A DNA stretch of 64,000 nt from CAYZJV01 sp964478945 (GCA_964478945.1 CAYZJV010000006.1:1-64000), one strand, 5' to 3'; positions 43,473 to 52,254 are shown, counted from the stretch's first letter. The notes: generated from the sequence alone by a model not told the origin. Numbers and translations: made by a program.

Positions 43473-43507
43473 AATATACTACTAATTAGTAATATCGTCC
43501 ACCGATC
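43473..43507. promoter_or_regulatory. MarR promoter and palindromic operator
   Basis: On the minus strand TGGACG (-35), 17 nt, TATATT (-10) place transcription start at the marR ATG. The spacer contains the perfect palindrome ACTAATTAGT (43481-43490), extended imperfectly by flanking AT-rich arms. The same palindrome lies near a plus-strand TAATAT that could serve recQ. Confidence 0.55.
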
Positions 43508-43517
43508 AACCCAATAG

Positions 43518-45086
43518 ATGAAGCAAAATCATTGTCCCTGGCATCTCTTGCATATGGATACCACAGAACAGCTGATACACCACACACTACGAAACACCTT
43601 CGGATTGACCTCACTCTATCCCTATCAGGAACTGGTGATACGGACAATCCTGGAGCGGGGAGGATTATTCGGCCCCCAAGCAACACATCAGGCTCCAAGG
43701 AAGCAGATCGTGGTGCTCCCCACCGGAAGTGGAAAAAGCGTCTGCTTCATGCTACCGGCAGTATTGTTGCCGAACATCACCATGGTGATCTATCCATTGC
43801 TCTCACTGATGAATGATCAAGCGAGACGGGTGCGGGAACTTGGTGTGGATGCAGTGATACTACGTGGTGGACAGTCACAAGCGCAGAGATACCGCATATG
43901 GAGAGAATTGGAAACAGGAAAGGCCCGATTCCTCATCACCAACCCGGAATCACTTGGAAACAAAAGTGTACTGGAACACCTTGGCGGACTTGCCATCTCG
44001 CTATTGGTGGTGGATGAAGTACATACGGTAACCCAATGGGGGGAGACCTTCAGACCATCCTATCTGGAGCTAAAGGAAATCGTCAAGAAACTCGCTCCAC
44101 AGCAAATCACCGCATTCACTGCAACCGCATCACCGAAAATCATGGATCGCCTCACCCACATCCTCTTCGATGGAAAGAAACCCCACGTGGTGATGGGAAA
44201 CCCCGATAGACCAAACATCTCCTACAACGCATTTCCAACCCTACACAAAATTCATGATCTGCAAACACTCCTTACCCATTCGGTCACACTTCCTGCGGTA
44301 GCGTTCTGTTCAAGTAGGAAACGTTGCGAATATTATGCATGGGAGATGAAGCGACGGCTACCGAACCTCGCAGTCCGCTATTACCATGCCGGTTTGGATA
44401 GAAGGGAACGTGAAGCCACCGAACAATGGTTCTTCGATTCGGAAAAGGCCCTGCTCATCGCCACCTCCGCCTATGGGATGGGAGTCGACAAGAAAACGAT
44501 ACGTACCGTCATTCATATCGATCCATCGAATGATGTGGAATCCTTTCTACAGGAATCGGGACGAGCGGGAAGGGATGGACTGCCAGCCACCTCAATACTG
44601 TTATTGCAGATTGGGTCAACATCAAGTCAAAGCACCTCACCAAAATCGATCCTCACTACAATTTTCACGCAAACATCACAATGTAGAAGGGACCTGTTGC
44701 TTCGTGAGATGGGATTCGGGAGTGAGAATTGCACCGGTTGCGATGTGTGCGATAATGCACAACCCACCTTACCCGATGGGCAGGAGGAGATCCTGCGATT
44801 GTGTGGAAGATTTCCCCTCCGTTTCACTGCCACCGAGGCAGCCCACCTGCTCACAGGTTCAATGTCCCGGCGACATTGTCCTCCCATCGACCGCACCAAT
44901 CCCTATTTCGGATTGTTGAGGGAATGGGATCCTGATGATCTGACGGAAGCCTTCCACCGACTGCACGAAGAAGGGTTGCTGAAAGTGGGAAAGAGACTGT
45001 GGTGGAAGGATCGTATCTTCACCCCTCTCCCCTGGCGACACGTTTCCCCTTCACCACCAAATGAATCAAAATTACAAGAAGGATAA
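43518..45086 (+). CDS. recQ: RecQ-family ATP-dependent DNA helicase
   Basis: The 522-residue helicase has motif I 'LPTGSGKS', a DEVH box ('VVDEVHTVTQWG'), motif III 'AFTATASP', motif IV 'AVAFCSSRKRCEYY', and motifs V/VI 'ATSAYGMGVDK' and 'QESGRAGRDG'. The zinc-binding cysteines are spaced C-x15-C-x2-C-x2-C ('ENCTGCDVC'), as in RecQ. It is shorter than E. coli RecQ (about 610) and lacks an HRDC domain. The start is uncertain: neither 43518 nor 43554 has a good ribosome binding site. Its last 68 bp overlap the convergent TspO-like gene. Confidence 0.85.
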   Translation: MKQNHCPWHLLHMDTTEQLIHHTLRNTFGLTSLYPYQELVIRTILERGGLFGPQATHQAPRKQIVVLPTGSGKSVCFMLPAVLLPNITMVIYPLLSLMNDQARRVRELGVDAVILRGGQSQAQRYRIWRELETGKARFLITNPESLGNKSVLEHLGGLAISLLVVDEVHTVTQWGETFRPSYLELKEIVKKLAPQQITAFTATASPKIMDRLTHILFDGKKPHVVMGNPDRPNISYNAFPTLHKIHDLQTLLTHSVTLPAVAFCSSRKRCEYYAWEMKRRLPNLAVRYYHAGLDRREREATEQWFFDSEKALLIATSAYGMGVDKKTIRTVIHIDPSNDVESFLQESGRAGRDGLPATSILLLQIGSTSSQSTSPKSILTTIFTQTSQCRRDLLLREMGFGSENCTGCDVCDNAQPTLPDGQEEILRLCGRFPLRFTATEAAHLLTGSMSRRHCPPIDRTNPYFGLLREWDPDDLTEAFHRLHEEGLLKVGKRLWWKDRIFTPLPWRHVSPSPPNESKLQEG

Positions 45087-45819
45087 GGATCACCCCCACC
45101 AAAGCGGTCCAAATCACCATGGGAACAGGTTCCACTTGTTCCGCCGAACGTTTGGAATAAATTCCATAAAGCGCCCATGCCCCAACGAAGGCAAACCATA
45201 TGTCGCCCCTGATGATGATGGCAAGCAGATTGATGAGTATCGCGACAACCATTACCGATACAGTCCAGAACACCTCGGAAAGTCCGAACCGTCCCCAATC
45301 AGACACCACTGCCAATGCGGTCACATTGGCGATGGTGGCTACGGTGATCCACCCCAAATAGACACTGATGGGCAACATGATACCCACACGGAAACCCAAA
45401 GGCGTATCGAAGCGACGAACTTTGGTGTGCATCACTATAAGAGTCACAAGCAGGATCAACATCACCAACAGGGACAGTTCGAGCAATTGCCAGTGCCAAG
45501 TGAATATCCACGCTCCATTGGCAAGACAAGAGATGAAGAACCAGAGTCCCAAGGACTCTATGGGATCGGGTTGCCCAAACTTTTTAAGATGCATCATTTG
45601 ATACACCAATGCTACGACCAGCAAAACGTAGATCACACCCCAAACGGCAAATGTGGACCCCGATGGAACGAACAGATTGGGAATGGAATCAGAAATTTCT
45701 CCCGTATTCCTGCCATTCAAAGGCAAAATGTTCGCCAACGCATTCACTACCAAAGTGCCGATCAAACCAACCGTGTTGAGAACCAACAGGACTGTCCGTG
45801 TACCCTTTCTCTCCGCCAT
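45019..45819 (-). CDS. TspO/tryptophan-rich sensory protein-like membrane protein
   Basis: The 266-residue integral membrane protein has seven to eight predicted helices and motifs of the long TspO/MBR-like group: 'NILPLNGRNTGEISD', 'FVPSGSTFAVWGVIYVLL', 'ANGAWIFTWHW' and 'YLGWITVATIAN'. These proteins are related to porphyrin/sterol-binding TspO, but their role in bacteria is poorly known. The ATG at 45819 follows GGAGGGGG. Its 3' end overlaps recQ on the other strand. Confidence 0.7.
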   Translation of the reverse strand: MAERKGTRTVLLVLNTVGLIGTLVVNALANILPLNGRNTGEISDSIPNLFVPSGSTFAVWGVIYVLLVVALVYQMMHLKKFGQPDPIESLGLWFFISCLANGAWIFTWHWQLLELSLLVMLILLVTLIVMHTKVRRFDTPLGFRVGIMLPISVYLGWITVATIANVTALAVVSDWGRFGLSEVFWTVSVMVVAILINLLAIIIRGDIWFAFVGAWALYGIYSKRSAEQVEPVPMVIWTALVGVILILLVILIHLVVKGKRVARGEG

Positions 45820-45901
45820 ATCCCCCTCCATCTCATTCCATGGTATCCAATAAGGACAAAAACGCAAGAGAATTTAAAAAAAAGTCTCTGCAAATCACGG
45901 A

Positions 45902-46441
45902 TCAGATATGTTTTTCTGTATTGAGACTATAGATTTCCTGGATCTGTCGATCGGAGAGAAGCGCAGATAAAGTCCATGCAATGATAAGTATTCCGGGAAT
46001 ATTCAATGCCAATCTTGTCAGTGCAAACTTCACCCCCATGGCTTCCACCTCGAAGAGCACCAAGGGAATCTTCGTTGTGGACCACGCTCCTATGAACACA
46101 AGTATATTGGAGAACTTCACACCTTTGCGCATGAACACACTGGCCACAGGAAATGCACCGTAGAGAGGTCCTGCGGCAGCCGATCCCAGCAGAAAGGCGA
46201 GCAACACACCTTTCAAGCCAGACTCTTCCCCCATGAATCGCATCATCGTTTCCCTGGGAATCCACACATCGAGCAACCCAAGCAACACAAAGATGGGAGG
46301 AATGACGAACAGCATCTCTTTGACGGTGAATCCAGCCTTTTCAAATGCCATCCGACCCAAGTTCCGATCAAAAATGAAAAAGATTCCCATGAGGACCAAT
46401 ACTATGAGGAACATCTTGTACCGTTTCACAAAATATTTCAT
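45902..46441 (-). CDS. Half-size permease (DUF318/ArsP-like), second half
   Basis: The 179-residue protein has about four to five membrane helices and a 'GSAAAGPLYGAFPVASVFMRKG' motif, typical of the PF03773 permease family (predicted transporters, including the organoarsenical pump ArsP). Full-length members have two such halves. This gene overlaps the upstream half-gene by 4 nt (ATGA), so the two products probably assemble as one transporter. No thioredoxin-like or ArsR gene is adjacent; substrate unknown. Confidence 0.7.
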   Translation of the reverse strand: MKYFVKRYKMFLIVLVLMGIFFIFDRNLGRMAFEKAGFTVKEMLFVIPPIFVLLGLLDVWIPRETMMRFMGEESGLKGVLLAFLLGSAAAGPLYGAFPVASVFMRKGVKFSNILVFIGAWSTTKIPLVLFEVEAMGVKFALTRLALNIPGILIIAWTLSALLSDRQIQEIYSLNTEKHI

Positions 46442-46923
46442 AGTTCACCCATCACCATGCCGATCGCAAGGGCGACAACTATTGAGAATAGGAATGCGAA
46501 TACGTTTCTCAACAGCGTCAACTTCACTCCGAAATACCTCTTCTCCACCGGAAATGTCACCACACCGACCATCATCAAGGAGGAAATGAAGGCACCGATC
46601 TGTGTATAACCGGCTCCACCTTGCAACAACATGGCTGCAGTGGGAAACGCAACAAATCCGGGGATGAGGGTAACCGAACCAACCAGAAGCGACAACACCA
46701 CACCGAACACACCGGAATCAATGCCGATGAGCGAGGTGATTGCCTCTGCATCGAAAAGAGCCATCAACATTCCCACAAGAAGAATCACCACAAGGAATTG
46801 CGGCAGTATATTCTCCAGAGCCTTCAACGCCTTCAACAAGGCCCTCTTGGTCTTGTCACGATCCTTGAAGTACGATATTCCAAGCAATACCACAGTCACC
46901 GAGTACAATAGAAGAGTTCCCAC
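46438..46923 (-). CDS. Half-size permease (DUF318/ArsP-like), first half, GTG start
   Basis: This roughly 161-residue protein has four to five membrane helices and the repeat motif 'GSVTLIPGFVAFPTAAMLLQGG', which parallels the motif in the downstream half. The GTG at 46923 was chosen because GGAGG lies 7 nt upstream; the upstream ATG (46941) and TTG (46959) have no ribosome binding site. Together with the overlapping downstream gene it makes a split version of the PF03773 permease. Confidence 0.68.
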   Translation of the reverse strand: MGTLLLYSVTVVLLGISYFKDRDKTKRALLKALKALENILPQFLVVILLVGMLMALFDAEAITSLIGIDSGVFGVVLSLLVGSVTLIPGFVAFPTAAMLLQGGAGYTQIGAFISSLMMVGVVTFPVEKRYFGVKLTLLRNVFAFLFSIVVALAIGMVMGEL

Positions 46924-47037
46924 ACCTCTCCCTCCATGCATTTTTGGAAATGATAGCAAAATCGGTGAAGTGGGTCTGTAACATTAGTCACACATTCGCA
47001 TGACAATGTGCACATATCGCAGTACGAAAATCCAAGA

Positions 47038-47069
47038 CACCTGCATTTCAGCTATCCAAAATACAGGTG
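47038..47069 (-). terminator. Hairpin at the end of the rhamnose operon
   Basis: CACCTG-c-ATTT pairs with AAAT-a-CAGGTG around a 10-nt loop. It lies just after the URO-D-like gene, followed on the minus strand by a moderately T-rich sequence. Confidence 0.5.
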
Positions 47070-47076
47070 AACGAGG

Positions 47077-48180
47077 TTAACTTGCACCTTTTACCAGGGG
47101 GATAGATTCTATCATCGCAACCACCATCTCAGGTGAAGTATCAGCCTGGATGATATGGGCCGGAGCCATAAGATAATTGCCATTCTTCCCCATGATCCCG
47201 TACCGTCTGGCGATCTCCTCCCTCAATTCCTCCACATCTCCCGAAGGAAGCAACACCTGCTGATCGATACCACCGAAAAAGCAGATCTTTTCACCATACT
47301 TGTCCTGCAACTCCTGGGGATCGGAACCCGGCACATTGGGCTGTACCGGATTATAGATCGAAAACCCTATCTCCACGAAATCATCGATCAACGGAGCCAC
47401 CGCACCATCGGAGTGGATGATGAACAAGACATCCGGTCGAATCTTCCGCAACTCCCCGATCATCCTGGCATAACGGGGCTTGAACTCATTCCTCCACATC
47501 TCAGGTGAAATCAACATCGAAGTTTGGGTTCCGAGATCCTCTCCAAACCAAATCGCATCAACCCCAAGTTCGACCAATTGCTTTGCGAGACCGAACGTCC
47601 ACTGCTCCACCCGATCATTCAAGGCATACACCCAAGGCTCTTCCATCGCGATCGCAATCATGTACTCCTGCATACCGGTCAAATGCCACGCCAGCTCGAA
47701 AATCGAAAGCTCGCAATCGCCGATTACAAAATAGTCCTTGCCGAACTGCTCGACATCCCGCTTTGCCTTTACGAAACGACCGGGCGCAAACGGATCGGGG
47801 AAATCATATGCTTCAATATCTTCGACCGAACCGGCGGTGGCCAAAGGGCACTTCACCACCTCCATATACAGAGGAGTCGGCTTCATATGCATACCAAATT
47901 CATTCTCCGACACCTCGTCTGAAATCGGCTTTGGAACAAACCCCTCCCGGACAGTTCCCCCCACCACGACACAATCGCTACCCATGGCGGTCCGAATCGC
48001 ATTCGCTGAAATGCGATACGTCAAATCCTCATAATAGGATTCTGCATAATCGGCCTCGATACCCAAGACAGCGGAAAAATGATCGGTCAAACTCCTGCAC
48101 AAATCAAATTGCAACGGAGGTCTGTCGGGAAGACCTGGTACCACATGGAAAGCCCTCAACACACGTTCTCTGGAATTCAT
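47077..48180 (-). CDS. Uroporphyrinogen decarboxylase (URO-D) family protein in the rhamnose operon
   Basis: The 367-residue protein has the URO-D TIM-barrel fold ('FGEDLGTQTSMLISPEMWRNEF', 'FIIHSDGAVAPLIDDFVEIGF', 'NPVQPNVPG', 'GGIDQQVLLPSG'). It looks more like the methyltransferase/unknown branch of this superfamily than HemE, and no haem gene is near. The ATG at 48180 follows GGAGG by 7 nt. It is the last gene of the rhamnose transporter operon, 14 nt after the mutarotase. URO-D homologues of unknown role in sugar operons have not been assigned a reaction that I can name. Confidence 0.75.
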   Translation of the reverse strand: MNSRERVLRAFHVVPGLPDRPPLQFDLCRSLTDHFSAVLGIEADYAESYYEDLTYRISANAIRTAMGSDCVVVGGTVREGFVPKPISDEVSENEFGMHMKPTPLYMEVVKCPLATAGSVEDIEAYDFPDPFAPGRFVKAKRDVEQFGKDYFVIGDCELSIFELAWHLTGMQEYMIAIAMEEPWVYALNDRVEQWTFGLAKQLVELGVDAIWFGEDLGTQTSMLISPEMWRNEFKPRYARMIGELRKIRPDVLFIIHSDGAVAPLIDDFVEIGFSIYNPVQPNVPGSDPQELQDKYGEKICFFGGIDQQVLLPSGDVEELREEIARRYGIMGKNGNYLMAPAHIIQADTSPEMVVAMIESIPLVKGAS

Positions 48181-48194
48181 CACACCACCTCCTG

Positions 48195-48509
48195 TCAATC
48201 CATATGGAACATTTCCACCAAAGGGATGGATACCGGAGAAGCATCTTCATTCGTATCCATCACATCGGCCATATAGTGCCACCATCGCTGTACGATCTCG
48301 GTACCACCGAGATCCTGGGAACCACTGCCACCATCCTTCTTCTGGACAGCGAACAAAATATTTGTCTCCTCATCGAGAAATATCGTGTAATCCGACACAC
48401 CCGCATCGGACAGCAACTGCTTCAGCTCGGGCCAAATCAAATCGTGGCGCCTCTTGTATTCATCCTTCATTCCATCTTTCAGCTTCATCTTGAAAGCAAC
48501 ACGCATCAT
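48195..48509 (-). CDS. rhaM: L-rhamnose mutarotase
   Basis: The 104-residue product matches E. coli RhaM in length and layout: N-terminal 'MRVAFKMKLK', the active-site region 'EYKRRHDLIWPEL', 'YTIFLDEETNILFA', 'RWWHYMADVM' and 'SPVSIPLVEMF'. It interconverts alpha and beta rhamnopyranose, feeding the isomerase. The ATG at 48509 has GGAGG 8 nt upstream. It is the gene that fixes the sugar specificity of the neighbouring ABC importer as L-rhamnose. Confidence 0.93.
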   Translation of the reverse strand: MMRVAFKMKLKDGMKDEYKRRHDLIWPELKQLLSDAGVSDYTIFLDEETNILFAVQKKDGGSGSQDLGGTEIVQRWWHYMADVMDTNEDASPVSIPLVEMFHMD

Positions 48510-48526
48510 ATTGTCCACCTCCTGTA

Positions 48527-49612
48527 TCACACGGACTCCATACTCGAGCCTTGTTTCTGCAATCTCAATTTCCTCCAAGCCTTCACCGAATCCAGGAAAG
48601 CCGGCAACAACACCGCCACGATCAACAACACACCTGTGGTGATGACCATCACCTTGGCAGAGAGATTGATCAATCCCATACCAAACTTCAGGTATCCCAA
48701 AAGGAATATTGCCATGAGCACTCCAAACAGATTTCCTTTCCCTCCGGTGATCGAGACACCTCCAAGGACCACGAGGGTAATGACCTCCATATCATAACCC
48801 AATGCGATGTTCGGCCTGGTACTGCCGATACGTGAGGTCAGCAATACCGCGGCGATTCCTGAAAAAAGTCCCATCAAGGCGAAGTTGATGAATCTGATGC
48901 GGTTCACATGAACCCCACAGAATCGAGCGGCTTCCTTCGCATTGCCGATCGCATACACTTTCCTACCGTACTTGGTCTTGTGCAATACGAACCCCATGAT
49001 GGCGGCAAGTACCAAAAAGAATACGAGGCTGAAGGGGACAAGGGACTCTCCCACATATCCCTGCCCAAAATAGGCGAACGATTGGGGATACTTGGTATAG
49101 GCCTGGTCCTCCAATACCGCTTGGCTGATTCCTCTGAACAACGACTGGGTGGCCAAAGTCACGGCGATGGCGGGCATTCCCACCTTGGCGATGAAGAATC
49201 CGTTGAAGATGCCGGCTGCCAAACCCACTGCGACTCCAATGGCCACCAGTTCCCAAGTTCCCGCTCCCATACTCGAGGCATACCCCATGGAGAAGGAAGA
49301 AAGGGCTATGATGGAGGCCACCGAAATATCGATATCGCCACTCATGATGATGAAGATCATCGGAAGTGCCATCACCGCCTTTTCCGTAAAGGTGAAGGTG
49401 GTATTCAGAAGATTGAACGTATCGAGAAAATAGGGAGAGATGTTGGAAAAGAACACGAACACCAACAACAACAATACTCCCAACAATACTTCCCACTTGG
49501 TGAAAATGAGGATGAGCCTCTCCTTCAGAGAGTTTTCGTTGACCAGTCTGGTGCTGGCCACCAAATCGGGACCTGCTACGTCTCTGTTGAATGTATCTTC
49601 TTGTCTCTTCAT
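48527..49612 (-). CDS. rhaQ: Rhamnose ABC transporter permease (RhaQ of the Rhizobium system)
   Basis: The 361-residue permease of the RbsC/BPD_transp_2 family has about ten helices, 'MSGDIDISVASIIALSSF', the cytoplasmic loop 'AIGNAKEAARFCGVHVNRIR', and 'VVLGGVSITGGKGNLFG'. An N-terminal hydrophilic extension of about 30 residues precedes the first helix. Its ATG overlaps the preceding permease stop by 4 nt. Names follow Rhizobium rhaSTPQ, whose gene order is reproduced here; they do not correspond to E. coli RhaS/RhaT. Confidence 0.85.
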   Translation of the reverse strand: MKRQEDTFNRDVAGPDLVASTRLVNENSLKERLILIFTKWEVLLGVLLLLVFVFFSNISPYFLDTFNLLNTTFTFTEKAVMALPMIFIIMSGDIDISVASIIALSSFSMGYASSMGAGTWELVAIGVAVGLAAGIFNGFFIAKVGMPAIAVTLATQSLFRGISQAVLEDQAYTKYPQSFAYFGQGYVGESLVPFSLVFFLVLAAIMGFVLHKTKYGRKVYAIGNAKEAARFCGVHVNRIRFINFALMGLFSGIAAVLLTSRIGSTRPNIALGYDMEVITLVVLGGVSITGGKGNLFGVLMAIFLLGYLKFGMGLINLSAKVMVITTGVLLIVAVLLPAFLDSVKAWRKLRLQKQGSSMESV

Positions 49613-50601
49613 GCCAATCGCTCCTGTAGCGCCTTCTTGTCGCGACGTTGTTCGGAAAGGGTATTGATCAGCATCGCAAGCAATACGATGGCTCCCTGAA
49701 TGAATAATTGTAGAAATGGCGACAAGTTGATCACTGGCAGCGCATTGTTGATGATCCCCATGAACAACGCTCCCAAGATCACTCCCGGCACCGCTCCCGA
49801 ACCTCCAGCGATGCTCACACCACCAATCACACAAGCTGCCACGGTCTGGAGTTCGAAACCGGTTGCGGTCTCATTCACCGCAGCCGCATAGCGGGCGGTC
49901 CACATCACCCCTGCAAGCCCGCTGATGGTGCCGCTGATGGCGAAGATCATGAACTGGATCTTCTTCTCGCTTACCCCCACGAACTTGGCTGCGGTCTTGT
50001 TGCCTCCTATGGCGTAGACCTCCCTTCCACTCCGGGTGAAACGACTCACATAATAGAGCAACGCCGATACGACGATTCCCCACCATATGAGGTTGCTGAT
50101 ACCAAGGAAGTTGCCATGGGGAAGCAGCATATAGGAATCGGTCATCTCATGTGCGGTGACCCACTCTCCCTTGCTCATTACAAATGTCAGGCCTCGATAG
50201 ACACTCATGGTCCCCAATGTGGTGATGATGGGAGGCACCTTGCCAAATGCAACGAGAGATCCATTGACCATGCCGAAACCGGCTCCGATCAACACGCCGA
50301 GTATCAGCACGACACCTGCGGGAAGACCTGGATTGGCTTCATTGATCAATGAAGCGGCCATACCGGAAAAACCGATGATGCTGCCGACCGACAAGTCGAT
50401 CCCACCTGCAAGGATCACGAAGAACTGCCCTATGGAAACCATCACCAGGATCGAGGTATCGTTCACAATCCTTTGAATGTTCGCAGGAGCGAGGAATCCG
50501 GGAGCCCGAATGGAGACAAGTGCCAACAATACGATTATGAGAAGCACGAGGCTGGCTTCGCGCCGTTGCCCGATCTTCCGTATGAGGATGCGGCTATTCA
50601 T
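49609..50601 (-). CDS. rhaP: Rhamnose ABC transporter permease (RhaP of the Rhizobium system)
   Basis: The 330-residue RbsC-type permease has 'FVILAGGIDLSVGSIIGFSGM', 'NGSLVAFGKVPPIITTLGTMS', 'AIGGNKTAAKFVGVSEKK' and 'CVIGGVSIAGGSGAVPG'. The ATG at 50601 has GGAGG 6 nt upstream and overlaps the ATPase gene by 8 nt. It pairs with RhaQ as a heterodimeric pore. Confidence 0.87.
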   Translation of the reverse strand: MNSRILIRKIGQRREASLVLLIIVLLALVSIRAPGFLAPANIQRIVNDTSILVMVSIGQFFVILAGGIDLSVGSIIGFSGMAASLINEANPGLPAGVVLILGVLIGAGFGMVNGSLVAFGKVPPIITTLGTMSVYRGLTFVMSKGEWVTAHEMTDSYMLLPHGNFLGISNLIWWGIVVSALLYYVSRFTRSGREVYAIGGNKTAAKFVGVSEKKIQFMIFAISGTISGLAGVMWTARYAAAVNETATGFELQTVAACVIGGVSIAGGSGAVPGVILGALFMGIINNALPVINLSPFLQLFIQGAIVLLAMLINTLSEQRRDKKALQERLA

Positions 50602-52123
50602 GGGCAACCTCCCCTTTCGCTTTCCCCTCGGCCAAGTGGCCGGTGGCGGCCTTGATGATGCGCTGGGAATCAGCTTCATCCTTGGCATACTCGGCTGCAA
50701 TGGAACCCTCATGCATCACAATGATCCGATCGCTCATCCCCAATATCTCGGGCAATTCCGATGATATGAGAATGACTGCGAGTCCCCGGGAAGCCATCTC
50801 CGAAATAAAGGTATGGACCGCGGCCTTGGTGGCCACATCGATACCTTTGGTAGGTTCATCAAGAATCAGAATCCTCGGCTCGGTGGCCAGCCATTTGGCC
50901 AATACGACCTTCTGTTGGTTTCCCCCGCTCAAGGTTTCGGCATCCACCTTCCATCCTGCACAACGTATCTCCATCTTTCTCCCAAATATATCGGTGATCT
51001 CCTTCTCCTTGCGGGAATCCAATATTCCCAACTTGGAGATGGCATCCACTTGTGGCAAGGTGATGTTTTTGGAAATGCTCATCTTGAGGATCACACCCTG
51101 GTCCTGACGATCCTCGGGAACGAAAGCCATGCCATGCTTCATCGCTTCAAGTGGAGAACGGATATCGATCTCCTTTCCATCGAGTCGCAGGATGCCCGCA
51201 TGCTTCCTGTCGATACCGAAAATGGTTCTCATGACCTCACTTCGTCCTGCTCCTATGAGTCCGAAGAATCCAAGAATCTCGCCGGAGTGCAAATCGAAAG
51301 AAATGTGTTTGAAGTATCCTGTCTGGGTGAGATTCTCGACAGAGAGCACCACATCACCTGCAGTATAGGTGCGTTCGGGATACATTTGGTCGAGACTGCG
51401 ACCTACCATCATGCGAACGATGTCATCGACTCCAGAATCCTTCACATACCCTTCACCGATATACTTGCCATCCCTCAGAACGGTGAAGTAATCACAGATT
51501 TCGAAGATTTCCTCGAATTTGTGGGAAATGAAGATGATGGCTTTGCCATCCCTTTTCAGCCTCCTCACGATCTTGTACAAATCCTCAACCTCCCTCAATG
51601 AGAGAGCGCTTGTGGGTTCGTCCATGATCATGACTTTTGCCTGGAGGGACAATGCCTTGGCAATCTCCACCATGTGTCGTTGGGCGACACTCAAATTCTT
51701 CACCAAGGTGGATGATTTGATATCCAATTCCAATTCGTCGAGAAGCTTTTGGGTCTCGGTACCCATCTTTCGCCAATCGATCCTCTTGGTTTTCGGATGC
51801 ACCAGATGGTGCCCCATGTAGATGTTCTCGGTAACGGACAATTCGGGAAACATGGATGCTTCCTGATGTATTGCGGCAATACCGGCTCTTTGCGCATCGA
51901 GGGCGTTCCTACAGGTGAAGGGAGCTCCCTCGAAGTACACTTCCCCTTGGGTTGGGAAATACACTCCGGTAAGGATTTTCACCAAAGTGGATTTGCCCGC
52001 ACCGTTTTCCCCGATCAACGCATGGACCTCGCCTGGACGGACGGTCATATGCACACCATCCAGAGCCTTGATCCCGGGGAAATATTTTGTGAGATTCTTC
52101 ACTTCCAATATATGCTCGGACAA
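50594..52123 (-). CDS. rhaT: Rhamnose ABC transporter ATPase (RhaT of the Rhizobium system), TTG start
   Basis: The 509-residue ATPase has two fused ABC domains, as in RbsA/MglA. The N-terminal half has canonical Walker A 'LIGENGAGKSTLVKIL', 'HQEASMFPELSVTENI' and Walker B 'VMIMDEPTSAL'. The C-terminal half has a degenerate Walker A ('GFFGLIGAGRSEVMRTI') but an intact signature 'LSGGNQQKVVLAKWL' and 'ILDEPTKGID'. No ATG fits; a TTG at 52123 has AAGGAG 6 nt upstream and gives the normal length. An upstream GTG (52174) lacks a site. Confidence 0.88.
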   Translation of the reverse strand: MSEHILEVKNLTKYFPGIKALDGVHMTVRPGEVHALIGENGAGKSTLVKILTGVYFPTQGEVYFEGAPFTCRNALDAQRAGIAAIHQEASMFPELSVTENIYMGHHLVHPKTKRIDWRKMGTETQKLLDELELDIKSSTLVKNLSVAQRHMVEIAKALSLQAKVMIMDEPTSALSLREVEDLYKIVRRLKRDGKAIIFISHKFEEIFEICDYFTVLRDGKYIGEGYVKDSGVDDIVRMMVGRSLDQMYPERTYTAGDVVLSVENLTQTGYFKHISFDLHSGEILGFFGLIGAGRSEVMRTIFGIDRKHAGILRLDGKEIDIRSPLEAMKHGMAFVPEDRQDQGVILKMSISKNITLPQVDAISKLGILDSRKEKEITDIFGRKMEIRCAGWKVDAETLSGGNQQKVVLAKWLATEPRILILDEPTKGIDVATKAAVHTFISEMASRGLAVILISSELPEILGMSDRIIVMHEGSIAAEYAKDEADSQRIIKAATGHLAEGKAKGEVAHE

Positions 52124-52189
52124 TGCGTGCTCCTTATCTGTCGAAAATTCAGTAGAGGTGACACAGACCTTCACATCAGCCCATCATAC

Positions 52190-52231
52190 GTGCAGGTCCG
52201 ATTCCTACACAACCGGAATCAAGACCTGCAC
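52190..52231 (-). terminator. Strong intra-operon hairpin after the rhamnose receptor gene
   Basis: GTGCAGGTC-c-GATTCC pairs with GGAATC-aa-GACCTGCAC: 15 bp with a small internal loop and a 9-nt apical loop. It lies between the receptor stop (52255) and the ATPase start (52123). No U-tract. Likely raises receptor mRNA relative to the ATPase and permease mRNA. Confidence 0.65.
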
Positions 52232-52254
52232 CCAAATTGCATCACATGCGCCGA

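Noticed and set aside
47505..48797. 430-codon plus-strand open frame over the URO-D, rhaM and rhaQ genes
   Set aside because: Crosses three well-supported genes on the opposite strand and has no coherent fold features.
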